Shown here: positions 42,420 through 54,299 of the stretch, in pieces
Numbering within the stretch: the first letter of the stretch is position 1
How the letters are laid out: each line of letters starts with the position of its first letter
NCBI GenBank assembly: GCA_905221605.1
Contig: CAJNDS010002309.1
Coordinates: 62,001-126,000 of the forward strand
Length of the DNA stretch: 64,000 nucleotides
Reading direction: 5' to 3'
Source: Symbiodinium natans
Taxonomy: Eukaryota; Sar; Dinophyceae; Suessiales; Symbiodiniaceae
Translations under genes and position numbers: made by a program
The notes under the pieces: generated by a model
Seen by the model: the letters and a program-made list of their open reading frames with translations, nothing else
Told to the model about the DNA's origin: nothing
Databases searched by the model: none

Positions 42420-45400
42420 GATGTAGAGGCTTCAGGGGTTTAGGGTTTAGGGTTTGGGGTTTAGGATTTGGGGTTTAAGGCTAGGCCTGGGTACAAGTCG
42501 GGCCCCTGCTATCTTGAGTTAGGGTCGTTGTAATCTAAATTTATGAAGACGCATAACACACCCGAGGGGCGCTGCTGACGCTGAAACCTGGGAACTTGCA
42601 ACTTAACGTACGTAAATGCAGGCTATACTACTGTGAGGTATATGAAGTGAAACTATAGCATAAGGGCCCCTCGTGGTATCCCTAAAAGAGGGCTTCTGCT
42701 ATACCGGCAAGCCTTGCCGGGTCTCCTGTTGCGTGCCCAAGACACACGAGTAGAGAAGTCCTATAAGCCCCAAACCCTGCCAAGAAAGACGGTTTTGGGT
42801 TCTTAGGGTAACCCTAAACACTAAACCAAAAACCCTAAACCCCAAACACTAAACCCTGAACCCTAAACCCCACAACCGCATAATCCTGAAACCATGTGCT
42901 TGACAATCAGGGCGGCCTGTCACACCACCTCCCTTCAGCTCAGAGTACCTGTACCTGTTATAAACCCTAAACCCTAAACCCTAAACCCTCAACCCTCAAC
43001 CCTAAACCCTGAACCCTAAACCCTAAACCCTAAACCCTTGTCGGTTTGTGGTCTCTGTCTCTAGCGGTCATATAGCCCAAAAGAGTAGGTTTCATGAGGT
43101 TAGTAGAGCCTGAAAGGCTCGTGCAGAAAATTAAGCTAGTTTTGTTTGGTCATGGGCAACCCTGAACTCTCAACACTTAAGGCAGGGCTGTGTTCCTCCT
43201 ACCCCCCCCCCCCCCCCCCCCCCCCGCTCGAGTTCAAACCCCCAACCCTAATCCCCAAACCTTCAACCCAAAGGTTTAGGGTTTAGGGTTTAGGGTTTAG
43301 GGTTTAGGCCGAAAACCCCAAACCCAAAACCTTAATCCCCACGAAACCCCAAACCCTAAAACCTAGACCCCAAACCCTAAACCCTAAACCATTGTTGGGC
43401 ACTTGCTGGCTGCTTTGCAAAGCTATTGTCTTCTTTGATGCCCTGGGGTTTAGGACTTTTATGAGTGAGGAGCTTACCCTAAACCCTAAACCCCTAAACC
43501 CCTACACCCCTAAAGCTCTAAACCCCTACACCCCTAAAGCCCCAAACCCTAAACCTCTAAAGCCCTAAAGCCCTAAACCCCTAAACCCTAAACCCGACGA
43601 GGAGCTTGATATGTTCCTGGACGTCTTTTTAGGGTGTCGGTTGCAGGGCTTCGGTGTTCAGAGTTGAGGGTTTAGGGTTAAAGGTTTAGGGGTAGAGTGT
43701 GTGTCTAGGATTGCGTGTACTCTTTGAGATCTTGGGCTCTAACGTGTTCAGCTGGTTCCACCCTGAACCCTGAACCCTAAACCCTAAACCCTCAACCCTA
43801 GACCCTAAACCCTAAACCCTCGTTCCTGTGCCGTCATGCTGGGCTTTCGTGCGCGCGCGGGCCGGACCAGGTCTCAGACCATGTCTCGGCAGATCAACCA
43901 CGGGGGCTGAAGCCCTGTCTTGGAGGTTGGGGTTTAGGGTTTAGGGTTTAGGGTTTAGGGTTTAGGGTTTAGGGTTTAGGGTTTAGGGTTTAGGGCAGGA
44001 AGATCCTCCTTTTACATCGTAAGCCCTCTAGATTCTGCACCCTGAACCCCAAACCTCCGGTCACCAGCACGCGAAGAAACAAACACTTGCCTTGCAGGGG
44101 ACCAAATGAACCCTAAAAGGGGTTTATGGTTCATGTCCCTTAACAGGAAGTATGGCAGTAAAGGGTACATGACTATAACCCTAGACCCTAAACCCCAATG
44201 TTGGGGTTCATTTTATCCCCAAAGGTTCTCATGCCGGCTCACCAGCCACGCCACCCCAAAGCCAGGCCCAGCGAGAAGGCGCACAGTGACCTTAGCTCTC
44301 GGGCGTCGGGTTCATGGATAGGGTTCCGGGTTCCGGGTTTAGGGTTTAGGGTTTAGGGCCACCCCAGGGTTTAGGGTCTAGGGCTGAGGATCTTTTTCTT
44401 TCATCTTGGACCCTCAAGGTTGCACCCTTTGGGTTTTGGGGATGCGTTTTGAAGGTCCTTAAGGTACTGGCCATGTTGGGAGTGCTTTAAGGGGGGGGGG
44501 GGGGGGAAACCTTGAGGGGCACAACCTGAAGGGGTGAGCGTCTCAATCCCCTGACTAACTCCCTACTCTCGACTCCCCTTAGAACCTCAATGAAAACAAT
44601 GTGTCTGATATCCTCTTGGGTTTTATATAAGCAAACATGAAAAAGATTCCCTAGGGGGATATTAAGTACTAACGAACAAGGAAGTCCAGGCAGGACTTCT
44701 TCAACAAGTACCCCTGAGCTAAAAGGAGGGGCCCCCTAGTTATAAGTAGAGTTTTAAGAGCCATAAGTTGGGCTATAATGATCCTAACTTGGGTTAGAAG
44801 TCCCTTAAGTATAGTTTCTAGTTCCCCTAGTCATAAGCAGAGTTATAAGAGCCCTATCATGATCCTAACTTGGGTTAGAAGTCCTAAGTTGGGCGATAAT
44901 GATCCTAACTTGGGTTAGAAGTCCCTTAAGTATAGTTACTATACCCTAAACCCTAAACCCTAAACCCTACACCAAGGGGCCCCTCCTTGTAGGAGCAACT
45001 ACCACACGAACCCATGGGTTGATCTGCAAGACTCTGCGCCTAAGGGTTCAGGGTTTAGGGTTTAGGGTTTAGGGTTACGCCTCAACCCTAAACCCTCGTC
45101 CGGATTCGCGCACGCCTAGATCACAAGCCACTCAAAGAAACTGCCCATCTAGGCCCTGCGCCAGCCGAGCACCATCGGAGGATGCAGCTCGGAGATAGCG
45201 CCGAGATTTCCCTTGAGGCCATCTTGTTGACAGCTTCTTGATGGGTTTGAGAAGTGTACGTTTCGTACTCAGAGGGCTTTCTAGGCCATTTATAGGGTCT
45301 ACGGCAAACCCTGAAGCCTCTAAACCCTTAACTCTGTCTTGAGCCATGCGGGCTCCCAAATACCCCACCAAAAAAGCTGTAACAAAGGGTTTAGGGTTTA

Positions 45401-46063
45401 GGGTTTAGGGCCGCAGGGTCTTGATGTCCCAGAATCCAGAAGCCCAAGAAAGAAGAGCCTTCGGTCGGAGACCCGTCTGCGCTGATGGTTTTAGCAAGCA
45501 TAGGCTAACCCCCCACCTCACATCCTATACTCCCCCCTACACTTTCACCTCATTTCTCAAACCGCCTAAGTTGGGATGTGCTTTGGTTAGGGACTGTGTT
45601 ATGGATAAAATTGTATTGTTGTGGTGTATTGCTTTGCTTTCGGGATTGTTGTATTTGTGTTGGGAGGTGACCCTAAACCCTAAACCCTAAACCCTAAACC
45701 CTAAACCCTAAACCCCTTTGTGATTTGGATGGTATTAGGGATTTCGGTGTGGGACTTGGGAGGTACTTTGTGTATTGTCGGTTTTGAAAGGGTTGACTTT
45801 TTAGGGTTCTTGAGAAATAGGGGTTTAGGGTTTAGGGTTTAGGGTTTAGGGGTGTAGGGGGGGGGGTACAGGATATGAGGTGTGGGGTTAGCATCTGCTT
45901 GCTGTTTTACTTGTCTGTCTAGCAAAGATAAGAAAAAAAGCCGGCAAGACGCGGTGTCCCGAAGGTTAGAGCCTAAACCCTAAACCCTAAACCCCTAAGC
46001 CCTAAACCCTAAGCCCTAAGCCCTAAACCCTAAACCCTAAACCCTAAACCCTGAACCCATCAG
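42420..46063. other. degenerate telomeric sequence, elements, C/G tracts
   Basis: Elements at 44095-44231 (GGACCAAATG family, two telomeric units inside) and 44715-44995. C tract 43203-43225, G tract 44489-44505. A minus-strand ORF at 45132-45371 (KSRRYLRAASSDGARLAQGL) is a weak candidate. Confidence 0.45.
44715..44995. mobile_element. element with GGAGGGGCCCC inverted ends and internal duplications
   Basis: GATCCTAACTTGGGTTAGAA occurs three times inside. Three CCCTAAA units sit before the right arm. Confidence 0.65.
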
Positions 46064-46161
46064 CGTGCGAGTCCTGGTCCGCGTTGCCAGACTGGACCGG
46101 TGCTGTTCTGAGGGCCTCGGCGCTAGGTCCCATCATCAAGTACCTTAAGAACCTCTGCAGG
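46064..46161 (+). CDS. exon ending on a telomeric donor
   Basis: It reads CESWSALPDWTGAVLRASAL then GPIIKYLKNLCR, ending TGCAGG at GTTTAG. Confidence 0.46.
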
Positions 46162-46799
46162 GTTTAGGGTTTAGGGTTTAGGGTTTAGGGTTCAGGGTTT
46201 AGGGTTTAGGGTTTAGGGTTTAGGGTTTAGGGACCTCAAACCTACTTTGTTTGAGTCGAAAACTCCTTATAGGTCTACCAATAAACCTGTCCTTTTTTTT
46301 CGCAGGTTCTGAGTGTAAAACTCCTTATAGGATTTCCACATCTGCAACAAGATAGGTTTGGGTTTCGTAAGGTAGGCCTTGGGGTTTAGAGCTTTCGGAT
46401 TTGAGGGCTGTAGGGTCTGAGGAAGGTTTGAGGTCCTAGAGGTTGGGGTGTATCCAGGGTTTAGGGCTTTACGGGTGCGAGGTTTAGGGGTTTGATTGAC
46501 TAGAGCTTGGAGGCTTGGATTCAAGTTTGGGGGTTTTAGGGGCGTGCGGTTTAGGGGTTTGATTCGGGTTTGGAGTTTTAGAGGTTTGCGGTTTAGGGGA
46601 GCAATGAGGGCTTATGGTGGTTGAGGATTTTCACAAGCTAGACTAGAACCTAAAACCCTAAACCCTACGCCCTAAACCCTAAACCCTAAACCCTAAGCAG
46701 TTTGGGGCTTTGGCCGTTTCGGGCTTGGAGTGCTTGGGATTCACTCGGACTGAGTGCTCGAGAGGGCTCAAGGTTAGGGGTTTAAGGTTTGGGGTTTAG

Positions 46800-47110
46800 G
46801 GGTACATATTGTATATGCATACACATATTATATACATATGAATATAAATATATAAGTACATATATTTATGTATCAGATATTTCATATTGAAGCTTTACAT
46901 ATCTACAAATATATGAAGTAGAGTATATATTTCTTGTACCCTCAAAAGGACACCAGATATATACACTCACCAATATTAAAAAGGAACCTTATATACACTC
47001 ACCAAAAACAGAAGTATAAACCCTACATATAAAAATATAACTATATAAGCACATATATTTATATATCAGATAATTCATATTGAAGCTTTACATATCTAAA
47101 AATATATAGC
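46800..47110. repeat. A/T-rich island with two related segments
   Basis: 46823-46918 and 47025-47108 share TTCATATTGAAGCTTTACAT and flanking A/T-rich sequence. CACTCACC motifs between them match 8085-8180 and, inverted, 48360-48385. Confidence 0.7.
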
Positions 47111-47389
47111 TTTATTCTTCGTCTTGGGTTGAGGTAAGCACCCCTGAAACCCGCAGCCCAAGAAAACCCCTTAACCCCAAACCCTAAACGTTTAGGGTTT
47201 AGGGTTTAGGGTTTAGGCTTAGGGCTTCAAGCCCAAGCCCTAAACCTTAAACCTAAACCCCGAACCCTATACCTTGAACCTAAACCCCCTAAACCCTAAA
47301 CCCTAAACCCTAAACCCTAAACCCTAAACCCCAAACCCTAAACCCTAAACCCCTAAACCCCATAACCCTCTACTCTAAACCTTAAGACC

Positions 47390-47484
47390 CCACGCCTGTT
47401 CGATCTCCTCGGAGAGGGTGCGCACGTAGCCTACGGCGTCGAGTACCTCTAAGGCCTGGCCCGAGATGCAAGGTGCGGTGCAAG
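47390..47484 (-). CDS. exon, unknown protein
   Basis: It reads CISGQALEVLDAVGYVRTLS then EEIEQAW, strongly G/C at third positions, with a GTCTTAAG donor. Confidence 0.5.
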
Positions 47485-47642
47485 GGTTTAGGGTTTAGGG
47501 TTTAGGGTTTAGGGTTTAGGGTTGAGGGTTGAGGGTTTAGGGTTTAGGGTTTTGGGAGGCTCTAGGTGGTTTGGGGCTGTTTGTCTGGGGCTTAGGGTTT
47601 AGGGTTTGGCGTTTAGGGTTCAGCGTTTCGGGTTTCGGGTTT

Positions 47643-47836
47643 AGCTCCGGCTCCTGAAGGACGCGAAGCCACGAGCCCACGCACCATCATCAAGATCAAC
47701 TGAGCGACTTCTCCTGAAGTGGGGAACCCATTGAGGGCTGTGAGTCGATCGGGGATCTGCCTTCCCAGGATGACTGAGTACTGCCATCTGGACACAGTGA
47801 CCGTACTTTCCTCAAGTGATCGAACAGTGTCCTCGG
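47643..47836 (-). CDS. exon, unknown protein
   Basis: After a CAG acceptor the frame reads EDTVRSLEESTVTVSRWQYS and SVILGRQIPDRLTALNGFPT, then SGEVAQLILMMVRGLVASRP. It may belong to the same gene as 47390-47484, with a telomeric block between. Confidence 0.52.
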
Positions 47837-48817
47837 CTGCTGGTTTGGGGTTCAGTGATTCAGGGTTTAGGAGAGACAAACTTAAGGTTTCGCGTTTGGG
47901 AGTAATCGGGTAATGGGTTTGGGGCCTAAGATGTCAGGTGAGGGCTTCTTAGGGGTTGGTAAGGGGTTTAGGGTCGAGGGCTTAGGGTTCTGTGAGGTTG
48001 AGGGATTTGGGGGTCTGTCTGGGGTTGAGGAGTGAAGGGGGTGCTTACGCCGCCAAGTGTGTAGGGTTTAGGGCTTAAGTGTCCGCAAGCAACCCACCCT
48101 CGAAGTGCTCTAGTCGCTTAGGGTATGTCTGCAATTAACAAACAAATGAAGGTCTATATGTGTATGTATATATACATATATGTAAGTGCATGCATGTATT
48201 TACAGAGCGCCACGGGACCCTTTCCAGCTCTAAGAAAAGTCCGAGTATGTGGGTACTTCCACAAACTTGGGGCCTTCCCCAAAATAGGGGGCCCCCTTAT
48301 ATGAGGTAGGCTTCATATGACTGCTGTTGGTGACGGTATGTTCTGGTCTTAAAAACTTGTATATAATGCTGGTGAGTGTATATATGTATGAGGTGCCCTG
48401 TTGGGTATAGGGTTTAAGGTTTAGGGTTTAGGGTTTAGGGTTTAGGGACAGCTTGTTTCCTTGACTTCCCGCAGCGGTGCTGCTCCCTAAGGGATCCGGC
48501 CGAGAAATCACACAACGCTGAGCCGGCCATCGATACCAAAGAACGACAACCCTGGGCCCTAAAACCCTAAACCCTCAACCCTAAACCCTAAAACCCTAAA
48601 ACCCTAAAACCCTAAACCCTAAACCCTAAACCCTAAACCCTCAACCCTGACCAACCCCCCCCCCTTTTTCGGACACTCAGGTATACAGCATGCGTTGGGG
48701 CATTAAAGTCTGCGAACACCATTTGCTTGGGGACCCACAGATAAAGGTTCACGGCTTCGGGTTTCGGGTTTAGGGTTTCGGGTTTATGATTTGGGAATTA
48801 CGACTTCTGAGACTATG

Positions 48818-48886
48818 CAGCAGTGGGTCTATGCATCCCCCAACTATCCTCCATTCGGTGACCAATACAACTTGACGTGGCCAGGG
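48818..48886 (+). CDS. exon, unknown protein
   Basis: It reads QQWVYASPNYPPFGDQYNLT then WPG, between GCAG and a GTTTTG donor. Confidence 0.42.
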
Positions 48887-50278
48887 GTTTTGAGAGCTTT
48901 GGGGTTTAGGCAAACCCTAAATCCTAAACCCTAAACCCTAAACCCTAAAGCCGCAAGAGGAAGAGATGGAGAGATTCAAGGGGTTAAGACTCGTCCCCCC
49001 TAGGGTTGTCCCCTGTTTCCCTAAACATACTCCGAATATGGCCCGTATATTCCCTTAGAGCCTTAAAGGATCTTTATGAAAGGTCCCTAAACCCGAAAAT
49101 ACCTTACGGATCCGAGATAGAAACCCTTAAGAGAGATGAAGAAAAAGAAGCGAACGCAGCAACTAACACCTAAACCCTAAACCCTAAACCCTAAACCCTA
49201 AACCCTAAACCCTAAACCCTCATGCTGACTGCCTACTCATTCCCACAGCTGAACATGTGCAGCATCCCTAAACCCTAAACCCTAAAACCCTAAAACCCAA
49301 AAACCCTACACCCTAAACCCTAAACCCTCAACCCTGAACCCTAAACCCTCAGCCCTAAACCCTAACCCATACACACGTTGGCCGGCGCCTCCAAAGGCGC
49401 GTGTTGCACCTCTCCATGGGTCGAACATGTCCCCACTTTTCGGGTGCCCGGGTTTAGGGTTTAGGGTTTAGGGCTTAGGGTTTAGGGTTTAGGGTATAGG
49501 GTATAGGGTTTAGGATTTAGGGTTTAGGGAGGGCTTAGGGTTTAGGGTTTAGGGTTTAGGGTTTAGGGTTTAGGATTTAGGGTTTACGGTTCAGGGTTTA
49601 AGATTTAGGGTTTATTTAGGGCTACCTTTAGCGATGATTCAGTGGGTTTTTGGTGCTTTGGTCCTCTACTGGGGAGGACTTGTCCTAAAGTGAACCCCAA
49701 ACCCTATAATTCGTGAGTGTGCATGTACCGAATTCCAAACTACAAAGGCTGGACGAGCCCAACCCTGTCTAGGCCCAAAACCCTAAACCCTAAACCCTAA
49801 ACCCTAAACCCTAAACCCTAAACCCTAAACCCTAAACCCTAAATTAAACCTTAAACCCTAAACCCTAAAAAGACACAGGGAATGCGGGCCTCTGGGGTCT
49901 GCGGGCCTCTGGGGTCTAGCTGTAACCCCAAAAGCCTCGTTCGCATCCGCCGCCAACCACGCTGCTTCCGAGCCTAGGTTTCCAAGCAAGCTAGGAGACA
50001 AAAAGCGCTTAGGGTTTAGGGTTTAGGGTTTAGGGTTTAGGGTTTAGGGTTTAGGGTTTAGGGTTTAGGGTTGAGGGTTTAGGGTTTAGGGTTTAGGGTT
50101 TAGGGTTTACTTAGGGTTTGGGGTTAGGGGTTCAGGGTTGTGTAAGGGTTTAGGGGTTTAGGGTTTCGGGTTTGGGGCTTAGGGGTTGAGGGATTGGGGT
50201 TTCAGGGTTCAGGGTTCTTTCAATTAGCGCACTGAGTGCCCCCAGTTAAAGAAGGAAAACCCATGCTCAATGCTAAGC

Positions 50279-50653
50279 TGAGCCAGTGGTGGAAGCTCCG
50301 CTCGTTGCCGCTGCCCCATACTCATCCATTAGCACACAAACCTCAGGGGGCAAGCAAGTGACCGAACAGTTTCCAGCGCCAAAGCAGATGTGCTGCAAAC
50401 CTGCCGTGTGCGCAGGCTGAAAGGCTTGCTGTGCTCGACTGATCCACTGGACTCCTTTAGCGGCAGCACTGTTGTCATCCATATAGGTAGTCAGTTTGAT
50501 GAACGACGAGACATTGTGTAGTGCAGATGAGAGGGTCAAGAGCCAGGCAAAAAAGCACAACTGAGGTTGCGCCCCTGGTAAGCCCTTGATGTATTTCAAG
50601 GGGGAAAGCAACTGCCCTTGGATTTTATGCTGTGTCCGCCTTCCGAACATCAA
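50279..50653 (-). CDS. ORF of 126 codons, uncertain
   Basis: An uninterrupted reading with a run LCFFAWLLTLSSALHNVSSF and a cysteine pair in CFGAGNCSVTC. Codon bias is weak. It is bounded by telomeric repeats. No family recognised. Confidence 0.33.
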
Positions 50654-51185
50654 ATGGATGACATAGGCCTTTATCTGGGGCGTTTAGGGTTCAGGGTTTG
50701 GGGTTTAGGGTTCCGGGTCTTGAGTTTTGGGCTTCAGAAAGTGTTTAAGGGATTCTGCCCCTAACGTGGACAGGAAGTGAGTACCACTGGGCCTCCGGAT
50801 AGCCTTGGGCGCTATACCTCGAGCCCTTGGCCAAGTAAATGCCCTTTCGGTTCAGCGTTTAGGGTTTAGGGCTTGGGGTTTGGGATTTAGGGTTTGGGGT
50901 TGAGGATTACGGGATGAGGGCTTCGGGTTTAGGGTGCCCTCCCTGTAGGTAACTTGCAAGATAGAACCCCTTATAACAAGACACCCTAAAACAAACCTGG
51001 TTAACGCACGCCCAAATGCACCTGCTTGAGGTGCTGGGCTTAGTACTTCGAGTGCTAAGATTGCTTGGCTTGCCGGCGCTAAAGCTTGCTAGCATGGTTC
51101 AGTACTTAAGTCTCAAGGCGTATTGCTACAGCTATCATGTTGAAGCAAAAGACATCCCCCCCCAAAAAAAAAACAAAACCCGACT

Positions 51186-51345
51186 GTAAACCCTAAACCC
51201 TAAACCCCTAAACCCCTAAACCCCTAAACCCCTAAACCCCTAAACCCCTAAACCCCTAAACCCCTAAACGCCTAAACCCCTAAACCCCTAAACCCCTAAG
51301 CTCCTAAGCCCCTAAGCCCCTAAGCCCCTAAGCCCCTACACCCTG
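51186..51345. repeat. 8-bp CCCCTAAA array
   Basis: About 18 units of CCCCTAAA/CCCCTAAG, a homogeneous variant of the 7-bp telomere unit. Confidence 0.92.
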
Positions 51346-51477
51346 AACCGTAAACGAGGCCCCCCGCACTTGATCAGTCTCTCCCCAAGCTTTGTCGACT
51401 CTCTTTCATAGGCTCGCAGAAAGTCCTGCGGCCCCGGGCTGGTACAAGCAGGGGTGTAGGGTTTAAGGTTTGGGGGC

Positions 51478-51555
51478 TTAGGGCTTAGGGCTTAGGGCTT
51501 AGGGCTTAGGGCTTAGGGCTTAGGGCTTAGGGCTTAGGGCTTAGGGCTTAGGGTT
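51478..51555. repeat. TTAGGGC variant array
   Basis: About ten identical GCTTAGG-phase units in a row. Confidence 0.92.
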
Positions 51556-52479
51556 TAGGGTTTTCAGGGTTCAGGGTTCAGGGTTTAGGGCGGTATAGGG
51601 TCGGTTCATACTTCCCAAGGCTTGTTGGTAATCTTAGGGTAGTTCCATGGTCCCTTCATCTGGGCCCTCAATTGGGGTACCCTTCTATATCCCTTATATA
51701 CCCCCCCAAACCCCAAACCCTTTTATACCCCTTATATACCCTATAAAACCCAAGGGCCCATACTTCAGCAACCTTTTGAGAAGGTAAGGGACCATAGCAA
51801 GGCCCCTCTGATCCTGACATGGAACCCTAAGCCCTAAACCCGAAACCCTGAACCGCAATCCCTAAGTCGCTGCGTTTCGCCTCTTCCCTGGGGGCTCAGA
51901 CAGGGAATTCATAGAACCCACACAGGCCATAGGTTGCCTACTCATGGGTTTAGGGTTTAGGGTTTAGGGTTTAGGGTTTAGGGTTTAGGGTTTAGGGTTT
52001 AGGGTTTAGGGTTTAGGGTTTAGGGTTTAGGAGGCTTGAACAAGGGACGGGGTATTCGCCTCTAGGGAATTTTCCACCCGGCCTGCTGAAACCCACTCTT
52101 ATCACGGCCCGGACCTAGCCGCAAGGCCCAAGACAAACCTTCATTCGACTTTGAGTGATAACAACCCTGAACCCTAGACCCTAAACCCTAAACCCTAAAC
52201 CCTAAACCCTATAGACCCAAAATCCTAAGCTTCGGGCCGTTTTGTCGGATAACCCCTAAACCCCATTCACGACTTTGTACCGGACTGAGGCTCACAAGAG
52301 CACAACCCAAGCGACAAGCCCCTAAACCCCAAACCCCAAACCCTAAACCATTAAAGGACCCGAAGATGGGCTACATGCCTTATCATTCGAGGCATAACTC
52401 CACTAAAGCCAGCAAGCCCTAAATCCTAAACCATAAGCCGTATAAACCCTACACCCTAAACCCAGAATATGTTCAAGCA

Positions 52480-52790
52480 AATCCGTATCGTATCGTATCG
52501 TATAGTATCGTATAGTGTAGTATTAGTTTGGTCTTGTATAGTATAAGTAAAGTAAAGTAAAGTATAGTATAGTATAGCATAGGGCCGTATAGCATGGCAT
52601 AGTGCAGTATAGAAAGTATATAGTACAATACATATATATATATATAGTCTAGTCGAGTCTAGGCTAGTCTAGTCTATATATATATATATAGTCTAGCCGA
52701 GTCTAGGCTAGCCTAGTCTGGTCTAGTCAGTCTAGCCTAGCTTAGTATAGTCTAGTCTAATATAGCAGAGTCTAGCATAACAAGGTTTTG
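52480..52790. repeat. pentamer and CTAG-dense tract
   Basis: GTATC, AGTAA and AGTAT pentamers are followed by GTCTAG units and two (TA)n runs. TAG is very frequent on the plus strand. Confidence 0.85.
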
Positions 52791-52882
52791 TATTTTGGGG
52801 TTTAGGGTTTAGGGTTTAGGGTTTAGGGTTTAGGGTTTAGGGCCGTATAGCAACACATAGTACAGCAACACATTATACAGTA

Positions 52883-52960
52883 TCAGCTTGTTCGAGCAAA
52901 GTCCTCAACAGTGAGGCCAGACTGCAGGATCCTGGTGGTCGTCATGACCTGGGGTGGCAG
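52883..52960 (-). CDS. exon, unknown protein
   Basis: It reads QVMTTTRILQSGLTVEDFAR then TS and TGA; a CCCCAG acceptor precedes GTCATG. Confidence 0.4.
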   Translation of the reverse strand: MPPQVMTTTRILQSGLTVEDFARTS

Positions 52961-53160
52961 GGTTTAGGGTTTAGGGTTTAGGGTTTAGGGTTTAGGGTTT
53001 AGGGTTTAGGGTTTAGGGTTTAGGGTTTGGGGACTGTCAGGCTCCGCCCTATGTTTCATGTTGGAACGCGGGATGGTTGCACTGGCAACCGTTGACACGA
53101 CAAGCGTGCACGCGCTTGCAACTCTTGGACAGTTTAGGATTTAGGGTTTAGGGTTTAGGG

Positions 53161-53759
53161 TTAGTGCTTGATATTGTAGGCATAGCATAGCTCGCGACCG
53201 CCCGTGATCCGCCAGCGGTCTTGGCCTTGCCATCGCCAATCACTGCGAACCTTTCGGGTCGCAAAGGCGCCCTTCTCGCCCTTGTAGTTCTCGCGGAGCC
53301 ATTTTGCAGACTGATAATCGGGTCGGGATCGCCTGAAAGCACCACCTGAGAAGCGAAGTGCAACTCTTTCAGCTCCGTGTTGGTGGTTTAGGGGTTTGGG
53401 GTTGGGGTTTAGGGTTTAGGGTTTAGGGGTTAGGGGTTTAGGGGTTTTTAGGGGTTTAGGGTTTAGGGTTTAGGGTTTAGGGTTTAGGGTTTAGGGTTTA
53501 GGGTTTAGGGTTTAGGGTTTAGGGTTTAGGGTTTAGGGTTTAGGGTTTAGGGTTTAGGGTTTAGGGTTTAGGGTTTAGGGTTGAGGGTTTAGGGTTTACG
53601 GTTTAGGGTTTAGGGTTTAGGGTTTAGGGTTTAGGGTTTAGGGTTTAGGGTCTCATGGAGCTTTGTCCCCAGAGGCACGCTGTCCCGGTGAGTCTCCTTG
53701 ATTGCCCACTTTCGCATTTCGAACTCATACTGAAGCAACGGAATGACCCACTTCAGACG
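53161..53759 (-). CDS. two exons around a telomeric intron, C-terminal
   Basis: Exon 53759-53653 (KWVIPLLQYEFEMRKWAIKE, THRDSVPLGTKLH) and exon 53365-53161 (SAKWLRENYKGEKGAFATRK, SDWRWQGQDRWRITGGRELC, then stop) agree in phase with a GA donor and an AAAG acceptor. Both have strong third-position G/C bias. The TAA is formed at the edge of the next telomeric block. Family not recognised. Confidence 0.58.
53366..53652. repeat. long telomeric array between two exons
   Basis: About 35 units. Unlike most intronic blocks it reads CCCTAAA on the coding strand, so its splice sites must come from the flanks. Confidence 0.85.
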
Positions 53760-53794
53760 GGAAAAAGATCAAAGTTAGAGGCCCCAGACACAAA

Positions 53795-54040
53795 TGAACC
53801 CTAAACCCTAAACCCTGTAGGCCCCCCCTAAACCCTAAACCCTAATAAACTCTAAACCCTAATAAACCCTAAACCCTAATAGACCCAAAACCCTAATAGA
53901 CCCAAAACCCTAATAAACCCTAAACCCTAATAAACCCTAAACCCTAATAAACCCTAAACCCTAAACCCTAGACCCTAGACCCTAGACCCTAAACGCTAAA
54001 CCCTAAACCCCAAACCCTACACCCCAAACCCTAAACCCTA
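53795..54040. repeat. CCCTAATAAA-type variant array
   Basis: Telomeric units with inserted AATA make a mixed AATAAACCCTAAACCCT pattern. Confidence 0.85.
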
Positions 54041-54162
54041 ACCAGGGTTTCCGAGGCTTGCACCCCAAATCCTGAACCCTGCAACCTCTCGGGTTCGAAC
54101 TTGGGACAAGTTTTACACGTAGGGGCCCCCAAAGTTTAGGGTTTAGGGTCAAAAAGGGTCCT

Positions 54163-54298
54163 AAGAAAAGGTTTACAAGTAGGGGCCCCCAAAGTGGTTC
54201 TAAGGGTCCTAAGGATAGGGTTGTAAGTCTGAGTTTTGGGGTTACAACTTCCTTAACCAAAGTTAGTCTAGTCGAGTAAGCAGGTCCCTACTTGTAGA
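54163..54298. mobile_element. element with TACAAGTAGGGGCCC inverted ends
   Basis: Arms TTTACAAGTAGGGGCCC and GGTCCCTACTTGTAGA. A partial second left arm lies at 54108-54135. Confidence 0.65.
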
Positions 54299-54299
54299 G

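Noticed and set aside
51186-51345. CRISPR-like array
   Set aside because: Plain tandem repeat without unique spacers.
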